Source: Histoplasma ohiense
Taxonomy: Eukaryota; Ascomycota; Eurotiomycetes; Onygenales; Ajellomycetaceae
Reading direction: 5' to 3'
Assembly (NCBI GenBank): GCA_017607445.1
Contig: JAEVHH010000001.1
Coordinates: forward strand, 6,944,001-7,008,000
Length of the DNA: 64,000 nt
Position 1 is the first letter of the stretch; each line of letters starts with the position of its first letter. The position numbers and the translations under genes are program-made. Shown here in pieces: positions 47,939 through 60,710 of the stretch. The notes beneath the pieces were generated by a model. That model was not told where the DNA came from and did no database searches. It was given only the letters and a program-made list of their open reading frames with translations.

Positions 47939-50574
47939 GGAAAAAGGAAAAAGGAAAAAGGAAAAAGGTCGCAGGAACCCACAATTCTCAAGTCCCTTGG
48001 AACACGGCAACAATGCAAAGCAAGGGCATAAAAGGACAGGAAAGGGGGAGAATGTCGTGGATATATATGTAAATATACTTACAGTACAGCAGCAGCACCA
48101 GCTTTGTGACAAGAAAAGACATCCCAGAACCCTCATGCGCAGCGGTATGATAGAAGAGTAGAGGGAGCAGTTGCGTGCCCTTCATGGCACGGCATGGCAT
48201 GGCAGTGAAGACTACAATAACTAACTAGCTAGTTACTCATGGAGAGGAAAAGATTGTATTATCCTGTCCTCAGCTAACTAGTCACCACCACCACCACCCA
48301 TCAACATTCAAAAATTCCTCCATGGAATGACTGGCCACTGACTGGCCAGGTAACTAAGCTGACTCGCCCGCAGGAAGCTGAAGTCTGCTGACAACCGTTT
48401 CCAAACCACGCGAGAGACGGAAAGGCCAGAGCGGTGGCGGAAAAGAAAGGAATTCCGCTGGACATGTCGATTGTGATGGGCGACGATACTAAAAAATCCA
48501 GGGGTGTTTCTCTCTCTCTCTCTCTCGCTTGCTATTGACTTATGTAGTATCGTGATGTGGATGACTAGTTACTGCATGCATACATCATTCTACCTCCCAT
48601 CCACCCCCTGCCAATAGATTCATCGAAAAACCGGAGTGTCCGGCGGCGGGTCATGTATGAGGGGTGACAACTATCACAACAGCTTTTTCTGGGATAGGGA
48701 TACGGAGGAACAGGAGGGCCGTGTTGCCGATGTCCAAGCAAGCTGGGCTCTGCCGTGGGCGGGTTTGTCAGATGTGATAGTTTACTAGTTACGAGTATGT
48801 AGTTGCGATAACTATATCATCATGCGGAGTGACTTGCTTTAGGGGACGTGCCGGGCCGGATCACAACCAACACCCTAAATATACGAGAGAAAAAAAAAAA
48901 GAAAGCAAGGGGAGAGGGGGGTGATGGCGCTTTTTTTTTTTTTTTTTTTTTTTTGGGGGGCCATGTTCAAGTTACCTTGCTTCCAATTTCGCCCTAGGCA
49001 CAGTTTGCCATTTGAAAGCAGTAGAAGAAGAGGAAGAAAAATAAGAAGATATAACTACACAGAAAGCAACATCTAGTAAACAATCATGGAAAGCAGCAGG
49101 GGACAGAGGGAAAGCAACAGTTGAATCAAATGTTCCTCTGCACACTATAGTTAACTAGTGGTTCTGTGTTCGCTTCGCACAGACTCCACCGCATGAATTA
49201 CCCTCCAAGGCTAACTTTTAACGAACCCGTTATCTAAAGCCCCACGACGGATCAGCTAGCTTTTAATTATGAGCTGAGCGAGGATCAGAACAACATCCTT
49301 TGCCCACCTCCCCTTTTCCTCCTTGACTTCTCCAAAGTTAACTTATCAGAAATGGGACATCCAAAGCTTCAAAAAGTGGAGATCAAAGACATCTCCGCCA
49401 TGCCGCTTTTTACTGCACTAGTACTTTGTTAAGTACTGCTAATCGCAGAATCGACTAAGCGCCGCAATGCGCACAACGCCCAACACACATGGCGGTGGCG
49501 GAGATGTGCACCCCCTTTTCGATTTGATTTCATTTGAATTTGAATCTGAATTTAAATTTGATTATTCTCTTGGATATCAAATCAAAGCATTGCCAAATCG
49601 TGCCCAAAAATGCCCCAGCTGGCTAGCTTCCCGAATCACAAGAACAGATAATTCAGGAGTAAGTAAGAATAGGGAGTATCTCAGCCAATTATGAACTAGT
49701 GTTGAACTCCAGGCTCTCACTGCGTCAATAAAAGTGGAGATTTTTCAGTATTTAGATCAAGTAGAGATGTCAAAATCTCTTCTAAATCAATTTATACACA
49801 CATATTCAATCATTTCAGCGATAAAATGAAGCAACTTGTGTCCTCCCGCGGAGCTTTGTATGATTCCTAGAGACTTCCCTTTGCTCCGTCAATAAGTACT
49901 TACTATACAACTTCGGAATAAATAAGCGTAGCGATGGAGTATAAATGAATAATGAACATAGAATTGATTGTGATTAAAAAGATAAGCTTCTATTTACTCC
50001 AGTGTCATATGGAGCCGATATCTAGTGGAGTGCGCTAGTCCGTAATGGGTAGCCTACCTAGGTAAGGTCAACATCCATTAGAGTTTTATATCATGTGATT
50101 TAGTGTCCCAAGAAGCGATGTCCCAAGGCCCACGCCAGATCTGCGCTAGTGAAGCTTCAGCTGCAACACTTCAACCTTCCAAGGTTCTCCGTGACTCGAA
50201 CTCGCTCCGCTCATCATCCTTTTGTTCTACTATCAAAGCATTTTTCAGACGATGACATCAGATACTTACTTTCCTGTTAAATCACAATTTTCTGATCACC
50301 ATGTCTTCCAAACGCGAAAATTCATCCTCTGATTCCTCCGATCTGTCAGATACCTCCGCGTCCAAAGCTTCACCCGTGTTCTGTGCAGATCCTTCAGGCA
50401 AGTCGTCATTTCCTAGCACACTTGACACCATACTCGAGAATACAGTACCGCTCGGACCAAATCATCTGTTTTGGTCCCCAGAGGATCGTACTGGCGAAAA
50501 AGGGTGTGGTTGACGAAGAGTATCACGCTGAACGATGAACAACTTCGCGATGTGCTCGATTTCATAGTTGTTAA
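47415..50574. other. Gene-poor region with microsatellites
   Basis: No supported gene. A compound purine repeat lies at 47895-47968 (A run, then AAAAG, then GGAAAAA units), a TC repeat at 48508-48526 and a T24 tract at 48931-48954. A short plus-strand ORF at 50301-50513 starts with a Ser/Asp-rich segment; its possible continuation (TKSITLNDEQLRDVLDFIV at about 50520) is in a different frame. I do not call it a gene. Confidence 0.45.
47895..47968. repeat. Compound purine microsatellite
   Basis: About 21 A, then four AAAAG units, then five GGAAAAA-type units in a row. The purine strand bias is complete across about 74 bp. Confidence 0.9.
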
Positions 50575-50958
50575 TCAAAATGAGGAAGGCCGCGTGCAGT
50601 GGACCGGTAAGATCCTCTTCCAATATTGGTTTTTGGCCGTTTCCCTTCTAAAAGCTTTATGCTGTCTCTTTACAAAACCGGACGATGCCTGGCTGGGGTC
50701 GAAGAATTTGAAGAGTATTTCATTCTGGGCGCCATTGCAGTGCAAACCCCTTTTTATGCAGTTGCAACAGACAGGTGCTGCTTCATCACATTTGACATGC
50801 CTTGTCTTGCAGATCAAACAATCAGTGAAATTCCTATTGTGATATCTTTGCTGATGAGTTGAACATGTGGTTGACTGTCTCACACTGAGAGAATTGAGCT
50901 TCTGAAATTTCTTAGTATAGAGAGAATGAATAGATGGTGTGGAACTCATCATCTTCAC
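50575..50958 (-). pseudogene. Truncated Zn(II)2Cys6 transcription factor fragment
   Basis: A minus-strand ORF carries a perfect zinc-cluster spacing: CLICKTRHVKCDEAAPVC followed by CNCIKRGLHC, that is C-x2-C-x6-C-x6-C-x2-C-x6-C. It continues NEILFKFFDPSQ, like many fungal regulators just after the cluster, then stops at 50575 without any regulatory domain. No downstream exon was found towards 50300. The cluster half lies in DNA almost free of CpG, while the tail does not. It is probably a gene remnant; a short DNA-binding protein is less likely. Confidence 0.45.
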
Positions 50959-51900
50959 AAGACAAAATCTGCTGAGTTGATTTATGAGAAATATTTTAAG
51001 AGAATGTCAATGGAGGCAAGAACTGCTTCTTATTATCTTTGAAATGTTAAGAGCAGATACATCTCACTCAATCAGAGCTGATATTTACATGATCTTTTGA
51101 TTATCTTTCAGTGAATAAATATACAAAGAGTAGTCATAATTAGTTGTACTGTCATCTAATCTATATGAAATAGCTTAAACTATTCAACATTCAAGCAATT
51201 AGAAGCAAGTAAATTTAGAAGAGCATGGGCCCTTGCTACATCAACTAGTATCCACAGACAGCCACATTTCAATGCAATCAGAAACAGAAAATGGTGTCAT
51301 TGCTGAAATTCGCTAACAGCACTGCATTTCCCAGTTCAATAGACTGAGTGGAGATATTTCAAGTCATATAGACACCAAGAGTGATAATCAACATCATCTA
51401 AGAGTCATGTCAGCACATATTGGAGTGAGAGCTGTGGTTTCACTGAATTTACTTCAATTCAGAAGAGTCAGTTGTGGACAAGTCTATCTGCAGCAAACCC
51501 TGCTGTTACAAGAACAAGAAGTGCATGAATTGTAACTTCACAGATTACAGAGCTCTAAGATGGTATACTGTGAATTCCACATCAAAAAAGCAGATCAGCA
51601 ATCACAAATACTGTGTAGTCAATAGACACAACCACAGCTGTATCTTTCACTGATGCCTCATAGACAACTGAGCTAACTCAATGAGCACAAGGTCTATCAA
51701 GATTGGGGAGAAGAGCACACACATCATAAGATCAACTTGAGCTTTACCACTGAGGACAGAAAACCATATCCTAGAAATAATCAATGCAGCAGGGTGTTCA
51801 TAAGAGGTCCAGCCTGGATTTTGATCTGCTGAATCATCTAGATATCACAATTAGCAATGACCAAAACAGGGGACTGGGAATAACATATCTCAAGGGCTAG
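50733..51900. other. CpG desert, probable CpG-directed mutated repeat
   Basis: In about 1,170 bp I find only one CG dinucleotide (at about 51311), although C and G are both common and TG and CA are abundant. CG reappears at once on either side (50731 and 51901). Stops occur in all frames. Known fungal repeat-defence mutation, especially the CpG-biased form reported for Onygenales, leaves this type of pattern. I could not identify the original element. Confidence 0.6.
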
Positions 51901-52179
51901 CGGAAATGCTGTACATATTCCCAAGGGATAGTAGAATGCTGGCATATCTGAAATAAGCTTTTAGCATTTATCCATCACCATCTCAGTAGAAGGGGCTTGA
52001 TTGGTGGTTGGTTATTGCAATCGGACTATAATGGGAACCATTTTTCCCTTGATGTGGAATGAATAATGGGATTATTTTCATTCTGCTATCGCGTGCTGTT
52101 AAGATACATTTTGCGCACATAGGCTAGTCACCTTATCTTCCTTAACAAATCGATCGCGCGGAATCCGTATGCTGCACAT

Positions 52180-53130
52180 TCATAGACGCACGCATGCAGC
52201 GGCTTCGAGTTCAGGGTCGCGCATTTGATGATTTTTGGGGCATGTATGCCCTCCACAGTTTCGGGCTGGCGTGTGCATCTCACCCCCGCATCTTAAGCCT
52301 GATAGACCAATGCCAATGACCACAGCATTGACGCAGATAAAGAGAACAAAGATTGATATCTCAGACAAACAGTGAGGCTGAAAGTGGTGAACAGTAAGCA
52401 GGATGAGATGGACCATACTTAGCATGATGAGCGCCGCCGACAGAAGCACATACGAGATGTTAGGATACATTTTGCAAGAAAAGGCAGCCAAGATGGTCCA
52501 TTTTGAAATGATCCATCAGGGAGTGATGTCTTGTGGTTTATAACTATCGGGCGGCCACTCTCTGTGTGCCTCGAATGGGGCTTTTTCGATACAAGGGGAT
52601 ATGCCATCCTCATTCCAGCAAATTTTTGGACAGAGTTGTCCAGGGTCTGTACAAATATGTTGTGATCCCTTTGCATGAGGATAGCACGCTCAAGCTGGCC
52701 ATGTATATCGCACTCGCCTTCGTGCTCTCAACAGAGTCTGGCACCCCTGGCAGCCTTGCATACTCCTGGTCATTGGTCTTTACTGTGGCAGCCGCCATCC
52801 CGCATGTATAGCAATAGCCTGCGTGATGAGCTCGACAGCAGCGTGGACCAGGCTATGATACCCAATGCTGTCCGCATTGGAAGAGTAGCTGTCGTCGACG
52901 TATCAACTAGGAGGACCTTCCAATCCTGGCAACGAGGAGGCATAGCAAAGCAGTGGAAGTTTGTCCAGAAGGGAAGCGATCTTGGCGCTATTGTCGTTTC
53001 TCTCAATTCGAATCGAGACATCATCGGAAATGCACCATAGGCGCAGCAGAGCAGTGATCTCCGTGGGAAGCTAGAGGAAGGTATGGCTGGTGGTCGAGAA
53101 CTCAAAAGGAAAACAGCGGGTTTCACTCCT
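52180..53130 (-). pseudogene. Minus-strand coding relic with a membrane segment
   Basis: Protein-like stretches lie on the minus strand in different frames. At about 53060-52800 the reading gives RLWCISDDVSIRIERNDN, LLDKLPLLCYASSLPGLEG, a TGA where Trp is plausible, then YVDDSYSSNADSIGYHSLVH and AAVELITQAIAIHAGW. At about 52800-52610 it gives EYARLPGVPDSVESTKASAI. At 52491-52180 an open 103-codon ORF has two or three hydrophobic helices (YVLLSAALIMLSMVHLILL and ISIFVLFICVNAVVIGIGL). They may be exons of one old gene. No family was recognised, and plus-strand frames are also partly open. Confidence 0.3.
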
Positions 53131-53299
53131 GGTTGGGGTCGCTGATCAAAGAGAGCTAGCGAGGGAACAGTAGTGCCTTTTCATGCACTGCTGAAAGCAT
53201 CCATGGAGCCTAGCGCATTATTCATCGAAGCTCGGATTTTCGCTGTGGCCTTGATTGGCAGCCTAGACCATCGGAATGTGTTCTGTTGAGCGGGGTAGC

Positions 53300-54010
53300 A
53301 AGGGGACAGTGCACCTATAATCTAATATCTATATTTCTACCTTCTCAATATTCGATTCTGCTATTTAAATCTCCTTTAATATAATATTGGATTATTTTAT
53401 ATAACTCTGTTTTTATAAAGTTTTAAAAATCTTCTCCAGATAAACAATGAGATTTTCAGCTCACTATAGTCTTTTTCATTAAATTTGTAGATATTCTAAG
53501 ATAGAATAGCACTGAGATGTCAATACTAGATTGAAGCAGACAACTGATACTAAACTGGAAACAAATAATTACTCTAAAATATAGTAATGTAGAATCAAGA
53601 CATTATAATACTATTTATTTAGAAATTATTCTTAGAACTCTATATAATTAGAGTTATATACAATAATACAATGTTATATTGAAAGAGTTTCAAATAGAAG
53701 AATCAGATATTAAGATAGTAGAATATAGAGATTAAATTATATTAGAACGATTTACTAACTCTTAGAATATGATAAGGTAGCACTATAACCACTAGGTTTT
53801 TGTTGAAATGGTTGCGCTCATCGTGATATATATACCCGTGGGAGTGGTGTGGGCCCAACCGCCAGATGCAGCAGTTAAATAGATAGTATTATAAATAGAT
53901 TAAACCTGATATAATACCGATAGTAACCCTTTTAATCTACTACTTATAACTTGATTCACTCAATCACGTATCTTTGTACAAAATTGAGTATTTTAATTAC
54001 ATATCTAAGA
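53300..54010. other. AT-rich block, probable mutated repeat
   Basis: About 700 bp made almost only of A and T with stops in every frame, unlike its neighbours. CG is nearly absent except around 53820-53860. This is the expected state of an old transposable element after heavy C-to-T mutation, but no terminal repeats were seen. Confidence 0.5.
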
Positions 54011-57000
54011 CTAATTTATCTCTGAATATCTCTCAATCTGCAATCGCTGAGTTGATAACTAGTAGTTCGTTGTGCAAGGAATAAAAGCGATGCATGAAAA
54101 CAGGCTACTTCAGCATAAGTTGCTTCACAGTTGGTTCTAACATGAATAATAAATGAAGAGTGCGCAGGAGCCGAAGGCGCTCTGCCAGCAACCATCCGGG
54201 CTAGAAAATTTTGATTGAATCGAGAGAGAAAGTAAGTAGGAACGTCCTCAACCGCTTTCATTTTTCCCATTGTCGGCCCAGCAGCTCAGTACCCATGGGC
54301 CCATCATTGTCGGCACAAGTCGCACCGCACCGCCTTCCAAGATGGAGAATTGTAGAATCCGCACCCAACACATGAGAGGAAAATAAAGTGAGCAATAACA
54401 ATAAAAACATCGCAAGAGTCCCTCGAAACAGAAAGCGCTCACTCCCTGGTATGTGAACTTGCTCCCCTTGATGCAAGGAGAAAAAAGGTTAAAATCAAAT
54501 CCCCAGAAGCAGACAAATGTGTAAAAATTCCCCAGGTCGGAGAAGCGAGCCACGTAGGGATCATTTAGAGTCGGTCAGGCCGGCTCAAAAATGAAGCAAA
54601 AAAAAAAAAAAAAAAAAAAAATAAGCCACCTGCATATTTCCCACATGGAGCGCGCCAATTGTGGACAGACCAAACCAAGAATTTTCCAAAGCTTCATGCT
54701 GCGCACTGTATGCAATCGATTTCACAGTGTGTAGTCTGTATAGGCGGAATGCCATGCTTGCTTAGCAAGCGCGCAAAGACGTATGTTATCCAAGGGGTTG
54801 GTGCAGGAATGACCCTTTTTGAACTTGGGGTTTGGCGATTCAGCTTCATGGGATGAAGCGCGGAAAAATGGGGCACTGGATAACTACAGGAAGGACGAAC
54901 ATCGCCGAATATGTGATGTGGACAACCGATGTGTTCGGACCTATCCTTTTAGTCTTTGTGGTGGTGCGTGCGGGATTCAGTCGACTGCTTCTGGTTCGAA
55001 CTCAATACAAAGGATGGCTGGTGACTTCACGATGGCCCACATTTCTAGCCAGTCGCTTTGCATTTCCTTCTGCTCGACCACGGCATCCTATTTCACTGTG
55101 ACGAAGCTAGGACTCCAGGGCATCATCCAGGGAAGGGGAGGAGGATGGCGGGGAAAATATGAAGTCGTGGACTTATGGAGGACCTAAGTGAGGTAAAATC
55201 AGGGAATGCAAGGGGCTCCTTGCCAAACTAGCCGGGGCGGAGGAAAAGCACTTAGCTAGAGCAATTGCGAGATCCATGGAGCGGAGGAGAAACAAGGCGT
55301 TGACGTGATGTGATATCCAAGGTCTGACTGAACTTTGGGATGGATCAAAGAGAAAACCAAGATTACTGCTACTATGTACCCTTGCTGATGGCGTGTGACA
55401 ATAGGATTCTTACATACTTCCGCTAACTAACGAGAGACGGGTGAAAATCATCCGTATTTCTTCAATCTGACATTCCGGATCCTGTCCTGCGCTGGCTGGG
55501 GTGGGCGGTGAGGAATGCAGCGATCAGCCGGCCTTATCAAGATAGGATGTGCCTTTGCTCAAAGTTCACCCCGCAGCACCTTACAGCGTCCATGATCGCA
55601 ACAACTCATCTCATCTGATCACAGAATGATGTCAACCGCAGTGCAAAGGGGCGAAATTAAGTATCAGACCAGCTGCAGGATTGGAGCAAACTGCTCAAGG
55701 CTAAGGATGTAGCTTCAAAAGACAGAGCGCCGCCTGGCCCTCAACGATACCTGCAGCGTTGGATAATTGGTGCTGGAAAGGGCTGACAAAACCCCATGAT
55801 CGGGAGAATGACGTCGAAGAAGAGGAGAATTGCTCAACAGCCAACGAGAGTATGAACTGGCCGGACTGATTGAGAATAATGGATATAACTCGATCAACAG
55901 GAAAGCCAAAAGCGCGTTGGTTGGGCGGTCACTTTACCCCGATTCCTTCACACACACACGCTCTGAAGTCTACAACAAATTCCAAGACTGGTGGGCAGCA
56001 ATCAGCGCAAAGAGGGTCAAGGGCAACAAGGGCACCAGGCCCAGCAAGACCGACTGTTAAAAATAGCCACCCTTACAAACGAGCCCGGCATTGTCAAACT
56101 TAGCCTGGTTAAGCACACCACCAAGTGGACAAGTCCTAGTATGACAGTATGGAGACACCTGGGCAGTCCGCCGAGCTAACATGTCCACATACCCGTGCCA
56201 AAACTTTGCCAGCATGAGCTGCAGACGTCGAGGTTGGAAAATGCCCCAAATTGGGCCGTGTCCGGCATTGGCCTGTATTCTATTCCGCTTCGAAGCCAGA
56301 TTTCTCTTCGCCCCCCGTCGCAACACGGAGTGTCCTGCAGGCTTCTCATGCGACCGCCAGCAGACCCAATCCGCCGTTGTCCCACCTGGACGCATTCTTT
56401 ATTCCGATTCAATTACTAGAAATAGAAGAGCGCCTTTCCTGGCAATTACGGTTCTTATTTATTTGGGTCGTTGCATGGGAACAGTGGGTTACATGTTGTC
56501 GAGGCCAGCTTTATTTTTGCGATATACACAGACAGACAAACAATTGAGAGCAGCTTGGCATAAAATCGTAGATCTGCCGATTCTAAATAAAATGCACGAA
56601 CAATGCTGTGATACGTCCGAGTCCTCTTACAGACCAGACCGTCTTTCTCCCGTCGAGGATATCAAACACAAAACTCTGTATCGATGGATCATGGAAGTGC
56701 GGGAAATCAACAATATCAACTTGGCCAGATGTCTTAAAACCCTTAGTCAACTGTATCCTACGATCCTATCCAACAAGTATAAATGCAATGAAACATCATG
56801 TTCCCCCAGCCAAATGCCAAGTGGGGGAAAACAACAGGCGCAAAAAAGAAAAAAAAGAAACGAAACGAAAAGTTTCACTGGGAAAAGGATCAACGATAGC
56901 CTGAAATCGCAAACCTCGATTTTTTTTTCTCCCTTCTTCTTTAGGGGCGCGTAACCGAGACTCATGCATTGGCCTTCCATTCGCTCCTCGTCTGCACAAC

Positions 57001-58135
57001 AAGTGTCAAGTTGCCAAGTTGCCAATCCTTCGCACCAGCGAGTGACAGAAAACCCTCTCCCGCCAATAGAAACACCCAGGCGGGAGAGAAAATGTGATAT
57101 CTCTACAGACGCCCGCATCCCTGTCGCTGAACCACCCCGTGCGAAGAGCGAGCAAAATGCCCTCAGCCAGTCAGCGGGGTGCAACTGCAGGACCGAGCAT
57201 GGTGATTGGAGGATCTGTCGGTTGGTCGCTGCGGTCGCTCCCTTCGCGGCCCGCGAATGAATGATTGTGTTGCGAAGTTGCGAACTGGCAGTGGCAGGAG
57301 ATGATGCTATTCTTAGCCTGGAGTGGGCTGGGGGCGGCGGGGCCGGCGTGCAACTCCTCTTCTGGCGATGCACCTAAGGGATTATGGGGCTAACCGGTGC
57401 GGGCTTGAGGTATCCTCCAGCCTGTAGGACTCGAGAGTGACTTCTTCACAGTGATGCACCAGTACTAGTTACGCCGGGTGGTGAGGTCACTCCGTGACTC
57501 GCTTGCCCAGCCATGCTTGGTCGCAGGTCACATCCATGTCTCTTGAGTCTTGAACAGAAACCTCCGGCGGAACGTGCATGATGGGGAGGGAACATTTTTT
57601 CTGATTGCTAACATGCCCCGATTCTGCGAATCCCACTTCGAGTTCCAGATCTTGGAAGTACCGATCCTTCCCTGGCACATAGGCTTTTGGCTGAGAGTGG
57701 TACATGTGTGGACAAGAAAATATCACCGTTCCCCGAGTCGCCCGTCCCCTCGCCCTTTGTTCCCCCATACGCACACAGCCTTATTCTCAACGCCTGTCTA
57801 CATATACCTCGAAGCGCCCACCTACCCGCCCTTCTTAGAAAGTTTCTTCCCCCCTTGATGCGATCTTGTTTCTTGCGCCTCTTCGATACCCATTTCCATT
57901 TTTTGTTTCATTAACTATATATTGTTCTAATATTATCACTCGAGACCGGAAGGCGCTTTGATAGTTGCCCTCCTGCCTTCTGATATAGAAAAATCGTAGA
58001 ACCGGCAACGGTCTATCTCATTATATACATTTCCTATTATATATTGATTTTTCCCATATTTATTTTTACAATCGCTGCTCCTGCCACTGGTTTATATTGA
58101 TTCGCAGGCTCATTTATTCTAATTTTTCCCCTGTC
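54011..58135. other. Intergenic region upstream of the SAM/PH gene
   Basis: No supported gene in about 4.1 kb. An A24 tract lies at 54598-54621. Several ORFs of 60-250 codons on both strands (for example 56181-56954 and 56747-57373) overlap each other and have no recognisable domain. The 200-300 bp before 58136 should be the promoter and 5' leader of the next gene. Confidence 0.45.
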
Positions 58136-60710
58136 ATGGTAAGTGTTATTTTCCTTTGTCCAGTCGCCTACAAATAAATAAATTATTATAAGGGCAGGAA
58201 AGAGGAGGGAGGAAGAACTTTTCGTTGACTTGCCCACTTTTCAGGAGGCTCCAATTGTATTTCAACAACGGCGGTCGCTAGGGGGCGTACAGATGCTGCA
58301 GAAGCCGTCGAAAAACCATATGTCGTTTCTCTCCACGCGATCATACAACTCTCGGCCTCTGTCAGAAGCGACCGAAATATTTGACACCGATTACGAAGCA
58401 GAGTACTCTCCAATCGATACCTCTGCCCGCAGAAGTGTTGAATCCGTAAGTCACAATTTTCCTCGCATATCTTAGATAGAAAAGCAAGCTGACAAAAATA
58501 TACAGTTTGGCAATGACAGTGCCACAACATTGTCAACCGAGGATGAGGCTCCCACTCCCGAAGACTCAGATCAGGGGTCGTTCAATTTCCAGTTTGATAA
58601 AAGCAAACCGGTGGAAGGACCATCAGGACCTCATCTATTCCGGGCTTCATTAGATTCGACGTTTTTTGAAAGATCGGAGGACTTAGAATTGTACTTTTCG
58701 CTTTCTTCCATAGCGCCACCTCAAGGTTCGATAAGCTCTCGGTCGCCAAAAAGATCTAGCACAATCCCGCCGGAGCAGCTTCCTTATTATGAACGATCAC
58801 GATCTTCAAGTGTGCCAGAGATCGCCCCCGTTGCTGGCGTCGACGATGTACGTTCCTGGACACCAACGCAAGTAGCAGAATGGATGTACGAATCTGGATT
58901 CGAGGATGCCATAGTCGAACGATTCATCCGGAATGATATCTCAGGCTCGGTCCTCCTTGATCTCCAGATGGATGATCTCAAGGAGCTAGACATTAGCTCG
59001 TTTGGTATACGACATCGGTTGATGAATATGATTCAAGGCTTTCGTGCTGAATCAACAAATGCTCTGGTCCCGGCTACAACTTCGGACCCTAGCTCGTCTT
59101 CTCAGGGCCTAAGGAGTTATACATCCACGAGACGAGACAACAGCGCTGAATGTGTCTCTCCAGACTGTGAGGCCCCAACCAACCCCTCGACTCGTCGACG
59201 GGGTCGCGCCAATCGTCTCTTCGCGGATGGCGATATAATCTCTCCAGCCGAGTCTGTTTCCATCGTTGCTATTGAACAACTCCTCCCGAAACTGCACAAG
59301 TGTTCCAAGGGCGAGAATTGCTCTAGATTCCAGAAGCAACAACGGAAGCTTGCACGCATAGCGACTGAGTTCCCCGATCAGTTCACCAGCATCGACGGCA
59401 CCATTATACCTCATGCTGGAAAGGAATCAGTCACTGGAAGTGTTGTGCGTCCCAAATCAGATGCAGCTCCCTCCGTCGTCGCGTCTTCTGATGTCCTCGG
59501 CCCTGGCCACACGCCTGAGTTCCAACTCAACGCTGAGAACCTTAATGGAGTGCAGCCTAGAGATCCCCAAGAAAATGTTCGACAATTCCTTACTTTTCAA
59601 CACCTTAATAATGCCGCATACAACGAACCCAGTCCACCGATGGAGATATTCCCTCCCCTCTCCCCTCCTGAATCTTCCCAGCCTGCTTTCCATATGATCA
59701 ACAATCTTCGCAATCTTCCAAAACTCATGATACCAGGCGATAGTGAGTCAGATGGTTTACTTTCAGGCGGTCAGCGGACCGTTACTCCTTCAATGGGGTC
59801 AAGGCTGGCAGGCTCAGCTACAGCAACTCAGGAATACAACCCTTACCAATATCCACTGGATATGTCCCGCCAAACAAACACCCCATTTTCAGAAATGGAC
59901 GTTCCCCTCACTGCCTTCCCTACCGGACCTCTGGATCGGGAGGCATCGCAATCAGTCCCACCAAATATGTTTTATGGCAACCATTTGCGCCCACCGGTCG
60001 ACCCAGTTTCTCGTTCAGCGTCGGCTAAACCTGACAATCATCGACGTCGTCCTTCGTTCGCCACTATGGCTCCAGTTGATGAGCTCCAGGCGATGCAACC
60101 AATCGACACCCCGGAAGACCGCCCGACTACTCCTCGCCCAAGTCATACGAGTCATACAACAGAACCTCACTTTAGGCCTTCCCGCGCCTCTGGAATCTCT
60201 CCTTCGACCCAGTCACACAGGTCCGATCCCGACGTTACCCACAGCGGATGGATGAAGAAGCGGAAAACAACCCGCCTCCTACGCCACGAGTGGCAAGACG
60301 CGCACTTCACCCTTCGCGGGACGGTCCTGGCCATGCACAAGGACGAGCGCGATGCGCAACGCCGCTCGCGAGCCTTGGAGTTTATCGACGTCGACGACTT
60401 CGCCGTCGCCTGTTCCTCGTTGGCCACAAACTCGAAGCTCACCGCGGCCTTCAAGCGCTCCGTCCTCCGCAAAGCTGCCAATCTGCCATCGAACAGCGAC
60501 GAGACTGCGTTTGCATTCTCTCTCATCCCCGCCCACGACTCCGCCGAGCGCAGACACCTCTTCACAAGCCAGGGCAAAAGCCACCACTTCGCGGTGAAGA
60601 CTCGAGATGAGAGGATTAACTGGATGCGAGAGCTGATGTTGGCCAGAGCCCTGAAAAAAGGCAGAGAGGAAGGTGGCGAGCTCACTATCAATGGCAGAAA
60701 TGTCATTTGA
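58136..60710 (+). CDS. SAM and PH domain protein (Boi/Pob1-like)
   Basis: Exons 58136..58138, 58245..58445 and 58506..60710 give 802 residues. The first exon is just the ATG, followed directly by GTAAGT; the acceptor is TTTTCAG before GAGGCTCCA, and the second intron is 60 bp (GTAAGT...TACAG). Phases are 0 throughout. A SAM domain lies at about 184-248 (SWTPTQVAEWMYESGFEDAI, FIRNDISGSVLLDLQMDDL, FGIRHRLMNMIQGF). A Cys/His patch (LLPKLHKCSKGENCSRFQKQ) follows at about 320-340. A PH domain lies near the C-terminus (about 646-788: HSGWMKKRK, FTLRGTVLAMHKDER, HHFAVKTRDERINWMREL). Order and content resemble yeast Boi1/Boi2 and fission yeast Pob1, which work in polarised growth and exocytosis, but no SH3 domain is present. 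If the first exon is wrong, the start would be Met at 58292. Confidence 0.88.

Noticed and set aside
56181..57373. Overlapping ORFs of 257 (+) and 208 (-) codons
   Set aside because: They overlap on opposite strands, contain low-complexity Lys- or Phe-rich stretches caused by A/T tracts, and have no recognisable domain.
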